Position numbers and translations under genes: made by a program
Notes under the pieces: model-generated
Told to the model about the DNA's origin: nothing
Database searches by the model: none
The model's input: the letters and a program-made list of their open reading frames with translations, nothing else
Assembly: GCA_024640405.1 (NCBI GenBank)
Contig: JAHEFB010000001.1
Coordinates: 94,161-158,160 of the forward strand
DNA from: Alphaproteobacteria bacterium
GTDB taxonomy: Bacteria; Pseudomonadota; Alphaproteobacteria; Rhizobiales; Aestuariivirgaceae
Length of the DNA stretch: 64,000 nt
Direction: 5' to 3'
Shown: piece by piece, positions 16,554 to 25,497 of the stretch
Position numbering within the stretch: the stretch's first letter is position 1
How the letters are laid out: every line of letters begins with the position of its first letter

Positions 16554-19269
16554 GCGCAGTATCCTCAAATTTACCTGGATTCATTCGCGATCGTCCCAGC
16601 TCTGGATCCTGTTTATTGTACTGCTGTCGATGCCGACCTATTTCATGTCGCTGGATTTGCCCAAGCAGATCGTCAACGGACCGATTCTGGGGCAGGGTTT
16701 TGAAACTGCCGGCGTCGAACAGACATTCCTGAAACTCAGCTGGACCATCTCGGGTCAGGAATGGATCCTGTTTGAAGGGATTCAGCTTGAACGTCTGAAT
16801 ATGCTGTTCGCCCTGTCGGGTACTTTCCTGACATTGATTATCGTGAATGGCCTGTTCAAGTTTTACATCAATACCTACAAGGGCAGGCTTGGCGAACGCA
16901 TGCTGCGGCGAATTCGCTATTCACTGATGGACCGTTTGCTGCGGTTTCCGGTACGTGCGTTTCGGCGAATCAAGTCGTCCGAGATTGCCAGCATGGTGAA
17001 AGATGAGGTCGAGCCGATTGGCGGCTTCATGGGCGATGCCTTCGTGCAGCCCTTGCTATTGGGCGGTCAGGCCATCACGGCCATGGCCTTCATCATGGTT
17101 CAAAACGTGTATCTTGGACTGATTGCCATTTTCATGATCGGCATACAGTTCATTATTATTCCCAGGATGCGCCGTCACCTGATCCGGCTCGGCAAGGAAC
17201 GCCAGATCACGGCACGCAAGCTTGCAGGCCGTGTAGGTGAAATTGTTGACGGCATCACTCATGTGCATGTGAACGATACCTCGCATTATGAGCGTGCCGA
17301 CATATCCAGTCGACTGGCGAAAATCTTCTATATTCGATATGAATTGTTTCAGCGGAAATTCTTCACCAAATTCCTCAACAACCTGCTGGCGCAGATAACT
17401 CCATTTCTGTTCTACGTTGTCGGCGGGTATTTTGCCCTGCAGGGTAAAATTGACGTCGGCCAGCTGGTAGCGGTGATCGCCGCCTACAAGGACTTGCCGT
17501 CGCCGATCAAGGAGCTCATCGACTGGGACCAGCAACGCCTGGATGTCGAGGTCAAGTTCAGCCAGGTGGTAGAGCAGTTTGATATCGAAGACATGCTCGA
17601 TGAAAAACTGCAGGCAATACCGCAAGATCCCGTTGGGCCCCTGGCATTTCCAATTGAAGTAAACGGTTTGTCCATCACTGATGACACCGGGACAACCTTG
17701 TTGAGCCGTGCGCGCTTGACAATAAATGCAGGTAGCAGTCTTGCGGTTGTCGGTCCGTCAAATTCCGGCGCTGATGTTCTGGCTGACACAATTGTCAGGC
17801 TTTATGTGCCGGATAGCGGATCAGTCAGCTTTGGCGGTGAGGATTTGTTTGAAATTAGCGAAAGCGTTATCGGTCGGCGGGTTGGTTATGCCGCCAGCGA
17901 TATTTTTCTGCCGCAAGGCAGTCTGCGAGACGGGCTGTTGTATGCGTTGAAACATCAACCCGTCTCCGAGCGGGTTTATGAGGGGCCGGATGAACAGACC
18001 CGCCAGAGATTTGTGCGGGAGGCGGCCATCACCTCCAACAGCAAACTGGATATCGACGCTGACTGGTTGAGTATTGACAACAGCCTCGCCGAAAGCGGTG
18101 AAGGCGCGGTCATTCACCAGCTCCTGGTTGATGTTCTGGAGGCGTCCGGGCTGGAGGACGATGTTTTCAACCTTGGCCTGCGCGGTGAGGTTGACCCTCA
18201 CAAGAACCCGCAATTTGCAGATAACATTCTCAGTGCGCGCAAGGCATTGCGGTCTAGAATTGAAGAAAGGAAACTTTCAGAACTGGTCGAGTTGTTTGAC
18301 CCGCAAGCGTACGCAGAGCAAGCGACTATTGGCGAAAACCTTCTGTTCGGTACACCGGTGGGAGAAGAATTCGCGCCAGAGAAGCTGGCCAAAAATGAGT
18401 ATCTTCGGTCGGTTTTGCGCGATGCCGGCCTGGAAGATATTCTGGTGACAAAAGGTATAGAGCTTGCCGAAACAACGATTGGGTTGTTTCAGGACCTTCC
18501 GCCTGACCATGAGTTTTTCAACCAGATAACCTTTATGGATGCTGAACGTCTACCCGATTATGCGGCGTTGCTGAAGCGTGCCAAACAGGCAGGTGAGGCA
18601 GCGCTGACATCCGATGAACGCTACATGCTGATAGAACTCACGTTCTCGTATGTAGAGCCACAGCATCGTATGGGGCTGATTGATGAAGAGCTGCAAAACC
18701 GGATACTGGACGGCCGCAACAACTTCAAGAACGGCTTGCCGGAAAACCTTACGGAAACAATCAGCTTTTACGACCCTGAAACATACAATGCGGCAGCTTC
18801 GGTTCAGGACAATCTGCTGATGGGCCGTGTTACGCATGGAATAGCAAGGGGCCCCCAGCGGGTATTTGAGGCCATGTCGGCGACGTTGAAGGAAATGGAG
18901 TTGCGGGATGAAATCCTTGATCTGGGCCTGGAGTTCGATATTGGCTCGGCCGGCAAGCGGTTGAGTTCGGTACAGCGGCAAAAGCTTGGCCTGGCGCGAG
19001 CGCTGATCAAGCAGCCCGATATGCTGGTCCTGAATCGTCCGCTGAGCGCGCTTGATGGCCGTCAACAGGCCGCAATTGTGGGCAACGTAATGAAGTATAT
19101 TGAGCACCATCCGAACAAACCTGCCGTGATATGGGTGGTGTCGGATGCGTCGCTTGCATCGGATTTTGATGAAATTTGTGTAATGGCAGGTGGTAAAATA
19201 CTTGAAACGGGCAAACGAGAAGCACTGATGAAAAGTAATGGTGCCTATTCGAAAATGCTGGCAGAGTAG
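16546..19269 (+). CDS. ABC-exporter-like protein with catalytically dead, expanded nucleotide-binding domain
   Basis: 907 residues from the ATG at 16546; ATGs at 16516 and 16534 are alternatives. The N-terminal half (about 1-330) is a six-helix ABC exporter membrane domain with GRLGERMLRRIRYSLMDRLL. The nucleotide-binding domain is degenerate. Walker A reads GPSNSGAD near residue 403 (Lys and Ser lost). The Walker B region reads MLVLNRP near 826 (Asp to Asn, catalytic Glu to Arg). The H-switch is VSDAS. The signature LSSVQRQ near 806 is half kept. Walker A and signature lie about 400 residues apart instead of about 100. The insert contains repeated segments resembling the Q-loop: SLRDGLLYAL (near 446-465), TIGENLLFG (near 590-603) and SVQDNLLMG (near 750-760). 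It probably cannot hydrolyse ATP alone. The cNMP-binding gene follows after 32 bases. Confidence 0.88.
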   Translation: MLERSILKFTWIHSRSSQLWILFIVLLSMPTYFMSLDLPKQIVNGPILGQGFETAGVEQTFLKLSWTISGQEWILFEGIQLERLNMLFALSGTFLTLIIVNGLFKFYINTYKGRLGERMLRRIRYSLMDRLLRFPVRAFRRIKSSEIASMVKDEVEPIGGFMGDAFVQPLLLGGQAITAMAFIMVQNVYLGLIAIFMIGIQFIIIPRMRRHLIRLGKERQITARKLAGRVGEIVDGITHVHVNDTSHYERADISSRLAKIFYIRYELFQRKFFTKFLNNLLAQITPFLFYVVGGYFALQGKIDVGQLVAVIAAYKDLPSPIKELIDWDQQRLDVEVKFSQVVEQFDIEDMLDEKLQAIPQDPVGPLAFPIEVNGLSITDDTGTTLLSRARLTINAGSSLAVVGPSNSGADVLADTIVRLYVPDSGSVSFGGEDLFEISESVIGRRVGYAASDIFLPQGSLRDGLLYALKHQPVSERVYEGPDEQTRQRFVREAAITSNSKLDIDADWLSIDNSLAESGEGAVIHQLLVDVLEASGLEDDVFNLGLRGEVDPHKNPQFADNILSARKALRSRIEERKLSELVELFDPQAYAEQATIGENLLFGTPVGEEFAPEKLAKNEYLRSVLRDAGLEDILVTKGIELAETTIGLFQDLPPDHEFFNQITFMDAERLPDYAALLKRAKQAGEAALTSDERYMLIELTFSYVEPQHRMGLIDEELQNRILDGRNNFKNGLPENLTETISFYDPETYNAAASVQDNLLMGRVTHGIARGPQRVFEAMSATLKEMELRDEILDLGLEFDIGSAGKRLSSVQRQKLGLARALIKQPDMLVLNRPLSALDGRQQAAIVGNVMKYIEHHPNKPAVIWVVSDASLASDFDEICVMAGGKILETGKREALMKSNGAYSKMLAE

Positions 19270-19301
19270 CAACAGCGATCTGCGCCAACAGGGAGAAAAC
19301 A

Positions 19302-19769
19302 ATGGCGCTTAATGATGAAGTCGAAATGCTTGGCAACGTGTCACTGTTTGCCGGGTTACAACCAAGCCAGCTGAAATTGCTGGCATTCACTTCGCAACGG
19401 TTGACGTTTACCAAAGGCGATATGCTGTTCAATCAGAATGACTCTGGCGATGCCGCCTATGTTGTCTTGTGTGGCACGGCTGAAGTTATTGTAAAAATCA
19501 ATGGTAGCGATGTGGTCGTGGCAACACTGGAGAAGAACGCAATTATCGGTGAAATCGCCATTTTGTGTGATGTACCGAGAACCGCCAGCGTGCGCGCGGC
19601 GACAAAACTGGAAACGCTTTGCATCGAAAAAGAGCAATTGCTGAAACTGTTGAAGGAGTTTCCGGCGATGGCGATTGACCTGATGAAAGTGCTGGCCGAG
19701 CGATTGGCGGCAACGACGGCAGATTTGTCGACCGCGCGAGCTGAATTGAACAAGCTGTCGGCAGGTTAG
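19302..19769 (+). CDS. Stand-alone cyclic-nucleotide-binding domain protein
   Basis: 155 residues, made of one cNMP-binding beta-barrel plus a C-terminal helix (about 110-155), with no DNA-binding domain. The phosphate-binding cassette GEIAILCDVPRTASV starts at residue 83 and keeps the cyclic-phosphate contacts Glu84 and Arg93, so cAMP or cGMP binding is likely. AGGGAGAAAAC precedes the ATG. Placed 32 bases after the degenerate ABC gene, it is a candidate regulatory partner of that protein, with the cyclases at 756-1931 and 3836-5215 as possible ligand sources. The 9-base gap to the following flavoprotein gene suggests one transcript. Confidence 0.9.
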   Translation: MALNDEVEMLGNVSLFAGLQPSQLKLLAFTSQRLTFTKGDMLFNQNDSGDAAYVVLCGTAEVIVKINGSDVVVATLEKNAIIGEIAILCDVPRTASVRAATKLETLCIEKEQLLKLLKEFPAMAIDLMKVLAERLAATTADLSTARAELNKLSAG

Positions 19770-19778
19770 TCCTAGCTT

Positions 19779-20918
19779 ATGCGGGTGACCATCGTAGGAG
19801 CCGGGCCGGCCGGGCTTTATGCAGCCATTTTGATCAGGCGGGCGCGGCCTGATATCGAGATTGCCGTATTTGAACAGAACACCCGTGATGCAACCTTCGG
19901 ATTCGGGGTGGTGTTTTCTGACCAGGCGTTGGGGTTTTTGCGTGCAGGCGATCCTGATACGGTTGCCCTGATAGAGCCGCACATGCAACGCTGGCCGGAT
20001 ATCGAAGTGGTCCACAAGGGTCAACGCGTGACCATTGATGGCGTCGGGTTTGCTGCAATCGGGCGGCTGGATTTACTTCAGCTCCTGCTACAGCGTGCTG
20101 CACAACTGGGTATTCATCCGAAATTCGAATGCCGTCAGGAAACCGGAAATTTGCCGGATGACGCCGACCTGATTATCGGAGCGGATGGCATCAACTCGAT
20201 CGTGAGGACGTCTGCTCCTGAAGAGTTTGGAGAACGGGTAAAAAACCTGTCTAACCGCTTCATCTGGTATGGCGCAACACGTGGTTTTGATGCCCTGACA
20301 CAGAGTTTTGTCGAGACGCGTCTGGGCAAGTTCAACGCCCATCATTATCGCTATCAGACGGATCGCAGCACGTTTATCATTGAAACCACCGAAGCCATAT
20401 GGGACAGGGCCGGATTTGCGGAACTAGATGCTGAAACTACCCGCTCGGTGTGCGAGGAATTGTTTGATGATGTTCTGGAAGGCGCGCGGCTTGTGGACAA
20501 CAACTCCGACTGGCGTCAGTTTCCGAACCTGGCCTGTGAGCGATATTTTTCCGGTAACAGGGTTCTGATCGGAGATGCGCTGCATACAGCACACTTCTCT
20601 GTCGGTTCGGGCACCAGGCTGGCATTTGAAGACGCGGCGTCCCTGATAACGGCCCTGACGTCGACTGGATGGAATGTGCCGGCGGGTCTGGCATTGTTTC
20701 AGGATATGCGCCAACCGGCTCTGCAAAAAATTACGGATGCTGCAACAAGATCAGCTTTCTGGTATGAAGCATTTGACGAACATATGGCTCTTGAGCCGCT
20801 GCAGTTTGCACTCGGCTACATACGCCGCGCGGGTCGCCTGGACGCGGACAAGTTGCGCTGTTTTGCGCCTGGATTTGCGGCGCAACTTGAAGCCAGCGGC
20901 ATTTCCCTGTCTATTTGA
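19779..20918 (+). CDS. FAD-dependent monooxygenase, salicylyl-CoA 5-hydroxylase-like
   Basis: 379 residues, a class A flavoprotein hydroxylase. It has the dinucleotide-binding GAGPAG at residues 7-12, the DG motif IIGADGINSIVR, and the GD motif in LIGDALHTAHFSVGSGTRLA near 263-282. The HTAHFS-GSGT version of the last motif is what I know from salicylyl-CoA 5-hydroxylase and related CoA-thioester hydroxylases. It would hydroxylate an aromatic ring with NAD(P)H and O2 in the cytoplasm. The next gene encodes gentisate dioxygenase, which fits a route salicylyl-CoA to gentisyl-CoA to gentisate. Other hydroxybenzoates remain possible. Confidence 0.82.
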   Translation: MRVTIVGAGPAGLYAAILIRRARPDIEIAVFEQNTRDATFGFGVVFSDQALGFLRAGDPDTVALIEPHMQRWPDIEVVHKGQRVTIDGVGFAAIGRLDLLQLLLQRAAQLGIHPKFECRQETGNLPDDADLIIGADGINSIVRTSAPEEFGERVKNLSNRFIWYGATRGFDALTQSFVETRLGKFNAHHYRYQTDRSTFIIETTEAIWDRAGFAELDAETTRSVCEELFDDVLEGARLVDNNSDWRQFPNLACERYFSGNRVLIGDALHTAHFSVGSGTRLAFEDAASLITALTSTGWNVPAGLALFQDMRQPALQKITDAATRSAFWYEAFDEHMALEPLQFALGYIRRAGRLDADKLRCFAPGFAAQLEASGISLSI

Positions 20919-20953
20919 AATAATAATCGGGCCAATCGGAGTGAAACTGAAAA

Positions 20954-22000
20954 ATGTCAAAAGCATCAGCTTCAAACACTGCAGAACGCGAGGCATTTTA
21001 CAAGGCACTTGAGCCGGAAAGCATGACTGCGCTGTGGTCTGTGATGGGCGCGATTATCACTCCGGAACCCAAGAGTGACTGTGTGCCGTTCATGTGGCAC
21101 TACGAAAAGGTTCGGTCCCGGCTGCTGGAAGCCGGCAAGCTGATATCGGCAAAGGAGGCCGAACGCCGAGTACTGATTCTGGAAAATCCCGGACTGAAGG
21201 GGACGTCGAAATGCACAACCTCACTTTACTGCGGGGTGCAACTGGTGATGCCCGGCGAGGTGGCACCGGCTCACAGGCACACCCAGTCGGCCTTGCGGTT
21301 TGTGCTGGAGGCTTCTGGTGGTCATACGGCAGTCGGCGGTGAAAGGACGGAAATGCACTATGGTGATTTTGTCATCACCCCGAACTGGGAATGGCACGAT
21401 CACGGCAACGACAGCGCCGATCCGGTTTTCTGGCTGGACGGACTGGATATACCGCTGGTGCAGTTTCTTGATGCGTCTTTCGCTGAAGGGTATGGCGAAG
21501 ACCAGCAACCGATCAGCAAGCCGCAGGGAGATTCCAACGCGCGTTACGGCGCAAACATGCTGCCGCTCGGGTATGAGAAGGCTTCGCCGACATCGCCGAT
21601 TTTCAACTATCCCTATGAGCGTTCGCGCGAAGCGCTGGAACAAATGCGACGGCAGGAGGAGTGGGACCCGTGTCACGGGCTCAAAATGCGTTACATCAAT
21701 CCTGTGGACGGTGGCTGGGCGATGCCAACCATCGGCACCTGTCTGCAATTGTTACCAAAAGGATTTACATCCCAGAGCTACCGCTCGACCGACGCGACGG
21801 TGTTCGTCGGTGTCGAGGGCACCGGGCGCATCATTGTCGATGGTGAAGCTTTTGACTGGACGCCGCGTGATGTGGTTGTAGTGCCGTCCTGGCGAGAAGT
21901 CACGCACGAGATATCCGAAGACTGCGTGCTGTTCAGTTATTCCGACCGGCCGGTGCAGGAAAAATGCGGCCTATGGCGGGAGCGCCGCGGAAACAGCTAA
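20954..22000 (+). CDS. gtdA: Gentisate 1,2-dioxygenase
   Basis: 348 residues, a two-cupin iron(II) ring-cleavage dioxygenase converting gentisate to maleylpyruvate. The first cupin shows PAHRHTQSALRF with His107 and His109, and WEWHDHG with His148/His150, matching the iron ligands of the family. A second cupin lies at about 240-330. It follows the salicylyl-CoA 5-hydroxylase-like gene by 35 bases on the same strand. The next steps (maleylpyruvate isomerase and fumarylpyruvate hydrolase) are not in the window. Confidence 0.92.
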   Translation: MSKASASNTAEREAFYKALEPESMTALWSVMGAIITPEPKSDCVPFMWHYEKVRSRLLEAGKLISAKEAERRVLILENPGLKGTSKCTTSLYCGVQLVMPGEVAPAHRHTQSALRFVLEASGGHTAVGGERTEMHYGDFVITPNWEWHDHGNDSADPVFWLDGLDIPLVQFLDASFAEGYGEDQQPISKPQGDSNARYGANMLPLGYEKASPTSPIFNYPYERSREALEQMRRQEEWDPCHGLKMRYINPVDGGWAMPTIGTCLQLLPKGFTSQSYRSTDATVFVGVEGTGRIIVDGEAFDWTPRDVVVVPSWREVTHEISEDCVLFSYSDRPVQEKCGLWRERRGNS

Positions 22001-22006
22001 CGCTTT

Positions 22007-23170
22007 TCAAACGAGCTTGCTACTGAGCCTGTCCAGCATGGCAAGGCACTGGTCGAGCTGGTCAAGCTCGACAAATTCATCAGGCTTGTGGGCCTGTTCG
22101 ATTGAGCCGGGCCCGCATACGACAGCGGGAATACCAATTTGCTGAAACAGACCGGCTTCTGTTCCAAAGCATACGAAATCGGTTGTGTTTGCACCGGTGA
22201 GTTCCGACACCAGCTTCACAGCCTCACTTTCGGGCATTTTCTCCAGGCCGGCTATTTCTCCAACGACATGGGTCACAATATCTGCAGCCGGGTGTACAGC
22301 TCGCATGGCCGGCAGCAAATCCTGCTCGACGTGTTGACGCACACGCGATTTGACGAAGTCTGCGTCACTGACCCTGACAGGTCTCATTTCCCAGTCGACG
22401 CTGCATTTGTCGGCAATGACATTGTGGGCAATTCCGCCTGTTATGCGGCCAACTTGCAAGGTGGTGTAAGGCGGCTCAAACGGTGAGTTTTCCGGACATC
22501 TGGAAATCAGTTCCGGACGCAATGACATCAGGTGATTGACATAACGCACGGCATACTCGACGGCGCTTACTCCTGCGTCCGGTATGGAACCATGGCCTGC
22601 CAGGCCGGAAAATTCCACTGTGTATTCGGAGCAACCCTTGTGACCTTCAATAATTCGCATGAGGGTTGGTTCGCCTATAATGCAGGCAGACGGTTTCATG
22701 CCGATGCCGCGCAGTTCTTCCACCAGTGACCGGGCGCCCAGGCAGCCGGTTTCCTCGTCGTGGGTGAAGGCAAAATGCACAGGACGGGTCAAGGGCAGGG
22801 TGGCATACCGCTGAACCATGGCCAGACTGGCTGCAATGAAGCCTTTCATGTCGCAGGTGCCACGTCCAAACAGTTTTCCGTCCGAATGGCGCAACTGAAA
22901 CGGGTCCGATGTCCAGTCCTGGCCCTCGACCGGCACGACGTCTGAATGGCCAGACAAGACGATACCGCCGTCCGTTTCCGGCCCAAGTGTAGCGAACAGG
23001 TTTGCCTTGGTATCGGTTTCATCGGGCGATACGCGAACTTTTGCACCCGATGTTTCGAGTTTTTCAGCGGCAAAGTTGATCAGGTCAAGATTGCTGTCTG
23101 CAGAAATTGTGGGGAAGGCGACGAGTTCATCCAACAAGTCGACGGTGTATTGAAGCTGGTCGTGCGCCAT
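22007..23170 (-). CDS. argE: Acetylornithine deacetylase (ArgE-type M20 peptidase)
   Basis: 387 residues, a metal-dependent cytoplasmic deacylase of family M20. Visible motifs are LSGHSDVVPVEGQDW (metal His and Asp), HDEETGCLGA (catalytic Glu), GEPTLM, and a lid domain from about 175 that includes GLAGHGS. The C-terminal CGPGSIEQAHKPDEFV carries the last metal-ligand His. The expected reaction is removal of acetate from N2-acetylornithine in arginine synthesis; related M20 enzymes act on other N-acyl amino acids. Its end lies 6 bases from the convergent gentisate dioxygenase gene. Confidence 0.85.
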   Translation of the reverse strand: MAHDQLQYTVDLLDELVAFPTISADSNLDLINFAAEKLETSGAKVRVSPDETDTKANLFATLGPETDGGIVLSGHSDVVPVEGQDWTSDPFQLRHSDGKLFGRGTCDMKGFIAASLAMVQRYATLPLTRPVHFAFTHDEETGCLGARSLVEELRGIGMKPSACIIGEPTLMRIIEGHKGCSEYTVEFSGLAGHGSIPDAGVSAVEYAVRYVNHLMSLRPELISRCPENSPFEPPYTTLQVGRITGGIAHNVIADKCSVDWEMRPVRVSDADFVKSRVRQHVEQDLLPAMRAVHPAADIVTHVVGEIAGLEKMPESEAVKLVSELTGANTTDFVCFGTEAGLFQQIGIPAVVCGPGSIEQAHKPDEFVELDQLDQCLAMLDRLSSKLV

Positions 23171-23262
23171 AGTCTGTCATTGAGCCCCATGTTGTGTGTC
23201 TCAGGCGTTCATGACAGCATGATATGGGTAATTGTCAAACGGTGAATCGCGGGAGATTGAAC

Positions 23263-23604
23263 ATGGGCAATATAGACATGACTTTTCTTTTCACATCAGC
23301 TGACGGGCGCATCAGCAGGCAGCAATGGTGGATCGGTATCGGTATCCTGGTTGCGATCTGGTTGATCAGCGCGCTTTTGCTGGGGCGGGATGGATTGATA
23401 CCGTTTGTCATCGGCATCCTCATATGGCTGGCTGGCATCATGCTGCACATAAAGCGATGCCATGACCGGGACAAATCGGGATGGTGGTGCCTGTTGTTGC
23501 TGATCCCGTTTGTCGGTTTCATATGGGCTGTCATTGATCTTGGCATATTGCCCGGAACCATCGGGGCCAACAAGTTTGGACCTGATCCGCTGGAGGCGGC
23601 GTAA
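23263..23604 (+). CDS. DUF805 small inner-membrane protein
   Basis: 113 residues from the ATG at 23263, which has GGGAG about 8 bases upstream; an in-frame ATG at 23224 has no such site. The N-terminal SADGRISRQQWW and the KRCHDRDKSGWW segment are hallmarks of DUF805 (YhaH-type) proteins. About three hydrophobic helices are visible. The function of the family is unknown. It stands alone between a divergent argE and the TetR gene. Confidence 0.88.
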   Translation: MGNIDMTFLFTSADGRISRQQWWIGIGILVAIWLISALLLGRDGLIPFVIGILIWLAGIMLHIKRCHDRDKSGWWCLLLLIPFVGFIWAVIDLGILPGTIGANKFGPDPLEAA

Positions 23605-23690
23605 CCGCCCAGTTCCGGAAATCGGCGCTTTCGGCTTCCTGTTTCGTCACGCGGATTTCCATGAGAGCTTGACTTACGGTCAGCATGGAG

Positions 23691-23716
23691 TTAATTTAAC
23701 GTACGTTCATTTAATT
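23691..23716. promoter_or_regulatory. Palindromic operator before the TetR gene
   Basis: A perfect 10-base palindrome AACGTACGTT (23698-23707) flanked by TTAATTT on the left and CATTTAATT on the right, giving a roughly symmetrical site of about 26 bases. It lies 13 bases before the TTG start of the TetR gene, with TTGACTTACGG just upstream as a possible -35. Autoregulation of the regulator and the liu operon is the natural reading. Confidence 0.6.
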
Positions 23717-23728
23717 GGGAAGATTGTA

Positions 23729-24352
23729 TTGGCCCGCACTTCAGGAAGCATTGGCACGGAAACGGCCGAACGCATTCGCTCGGCTGCCGAGCAGCTGTTC
23801 GCCGCGCGTGGTTTCGCAGCGGTGTCGATGCGCGAAATTGCAGGCGAAGTTGGGGTGCAAGCTGCTGCCCTTTACAACCATTTTTCCAACAAGCAGGCGT
23901 TACTCGAAAGTTTGCTGGTCACTCACATGGAGGAGCTGATCGCGGCGTGGGAAGCGGAAGCGTGCGCCGAGGAGGGACCAGAAAGAGCGCTGGAGCGATT
24001 TGCAAGGTTTCACATTCGCTACCACGTGAGCCGTTCTGATGCCGTCTTTATCTCGTACATGGAACTTCGCAACCTGGAGCCGGAAAATTTTCGGCGGGTT
24101 GAGAACTTGAGAAAGACTTATGAGGCATTTGTTGTCGGTATCCTTGAAAAAGGCCTGACCTGCGGCGAGTTTACACTGGTTGATTCACGCATTTCGGCCA
24201 TGGCCATTATCGCGATGCTGACCGGCGTGAACACCTGGTACAGGTCACAAGGGCGCCTGTCCCTGGCGGAAATTGAAGAGATTTACACAAGTATGGTGCT
24301 GCGCAGTGCCGGCGCACTCCCAAAGGAGGCCTCATGTTTGGCAGCGGAATGA
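23729..24352 (+). CDS. TetR-family regulator of the liu operon (predicted)
   Basis: 207 residues from a TTG at 23729, preceded by GGGAAGA. The open frame extends further upstream but that would run through the operator and give non-family sequence. The N-terminal helix-turn-helix is typical Tet[38 protein letters not shown], here quoted in two blocks, [20 protein letters not shown] and [14 protein letters not shown]. The C-terminal ligand domain is of the acyl-CoA-responsive kind by context only. It overlaps liuA by 19 bases, so the regulator is probably the first gene of the leucine/isovalerate operon. Confidence 0.85.
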   Translation: MARTSGSIGTETAERIRSAAEQLFAARGFAAVSMREIAGEVGVQAAALYNHFSNKQALLESLLVTHMEELIAAWEAEACAEEGPERALERFARFHIRYHVSRSDAVFISYMELRNLEPENFRRVENLRKTYEAFVVGILEKGLTCGEFTLVDSRISAMAIIAMLTGVNTWYRSQGRLSLAEIEEIYTSMVLRSAGALPKEASCLAAE

Positions 24353-25497
24353 ATTTTGGGCTCGGCGAGGAAGTTGATGCGCTTCGTGACATGGTCCAGC
24401 GCTGGGCAGCCGACAATCTCGCTCCGCTTGCTGCGCAAATAGACGAGACCAATGAAGCACCGAAAGACCTGTGGCCGCAAATGGGAGAACTGGGACTGCT
24501 GGGTGTAACTGCTGATCCTGAATTCGGTGGGTCCGGTATGGGGTATCTGGCCCATGTTGTCGCGATGGAGGAAATCAGCCGGGCATCAGCATCGGTGGGT
24601 TTGAGTTATGGCGCACATTCGAATTTGTGCGTCAACCAGATCAACCGATGGGGAAGCGCTGAACAGAAGGCAAAGTATCTTCCAAAATTGTGTTCCGGAG
24701 AGCATTTCGGTGCGCTGGCCATGTCTGAGCCGGGGTCCGGGTCCGACGTGGTTTCGATGAAGCTGCATGCCGAAAAGCGCAACGACCGGTTCATTCTGAA
24801 CGGTAACAAGATGTGGATTACCAATGGTCCCGATGCCGAAACGCTGGTCGTCTATGCCAAGACGGACCCGAATGCAGGTTCGAAGGGGATAACGGCATTT
24901 CTGATTGAAAAGTCGATGACAGGTTTTTCCACAGCGCAAAAGCTCGACAAACTGGGCATGCGCGGCTCAAACACCTGCGAGCTGGTATTTGAGGACTGCG
25001 AGGTTCCTTATGAAAATGTGCTCGGTGAGGAAGGGCAGGGCTCAAAGATTCTGATGTCCGGTCTCGATTATGAACGTCTTGTACTGGCAGGCGGGCCGCT
25101 GGGCATAATGGCGGCGTGTCTCGATGTGGTTGTGCCCTACAGCCATGATCGCAAGCAGTTCGGCAAGTCCATCGGTGAGTTTCAACTGATGCAGGGCAAG
25201 CTTGCCGATATGTACACTACCATGAATGCCTGCCGCGCTTATGTTTATGCGGTGGCTGCGGCGTGTGATCGCGGCGAAACGACCCGCAAGGATTCGGCCG
25301 GGTGCATTCTATATGCGGCGGAAAAGGCCACCTGGTGCGCACTCGAAGCCATTCAGGCGCTTGGCGGCAACGGTTACATCAATGAGTATCCCACCGGCCG
25401 TTTGCTGCGTGACGCCAAACTGTATGAAATCGGTGCCGGCACGTCGGAAATCAGACGCATGCTCATTGGCCGTGAAATGTTTGTGGAAACGGCATAA
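24334..25497 (+). CDS. liuA: Isovaleryl-CoA dehydrogenase
   Basis: 387 residues. It oxidises isovaleryl-CoA to 3-methylcrotonyl-CoA with FAD, feeding electrons to ETF. The ATG at 24334 follows a strong AAAGGAGG; a second ATG at 24349 is less well placed. The acyl-CoA dehydrogenase blocks [13 protein letters not shown] and [13 protein letters not shown] are present. The catalytic base is in the isovaleryl position: Glu247 in [13 protein letters not shown]. The usual C-terminal Glu is replaced in [13 protein letters not shown], which separates isovaleryl-CoA dehydrogenase from straight-chain enzymes. The stop overlaps the liuB start by one base (TAATG). Confidence 0.95.
   Translation: MFGSGMNFGLGEEVDALRDMVQRWAADNLAPLAAQIDETNEAPKDLWPQMGELGLLGVTADPEFGGSGMGYLAHVVAMEEISRASASVGLSYGAHSNLCVNQINRWGSAEQKAKYLPKLCSGEHFGALAMSEPGSGSDVVSMKLHAEKRNDRFILNGNKMWITNGPDAETLVVYAKTDPNAGSKGITAFLIEKSMTGFSTAQKLDKLGMRGSNTCELVFEDCEVPYENVLGEEGQGSKILMSGLDYERLVLAGGPLGIMAACLDVVVPYSHDRKQFGKSIGEFQLMQGKLADMYTTMNACRAYVYAVAAACDRGETTRKDSAGCILYAAEKATWCALEAIQALGGNGYINEYPTGRLLRDAKLYEIGAGTSEIRRMLIGREMFVETA

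Noticed and set aside
16546..19269. Pseudogene explanation for the degenerate ABC gene
   Set aside because: There is no frameshift or stop over 907 codons, and the signature and membrane domain are well kept, so I treat it as a functional protein with a changed role.
18550..19302. Minus-strand open frame of 250 codons
   Set aside because: Antisense to the degenerate ABC gene, whose frame is continuous and carries recognisable domains.
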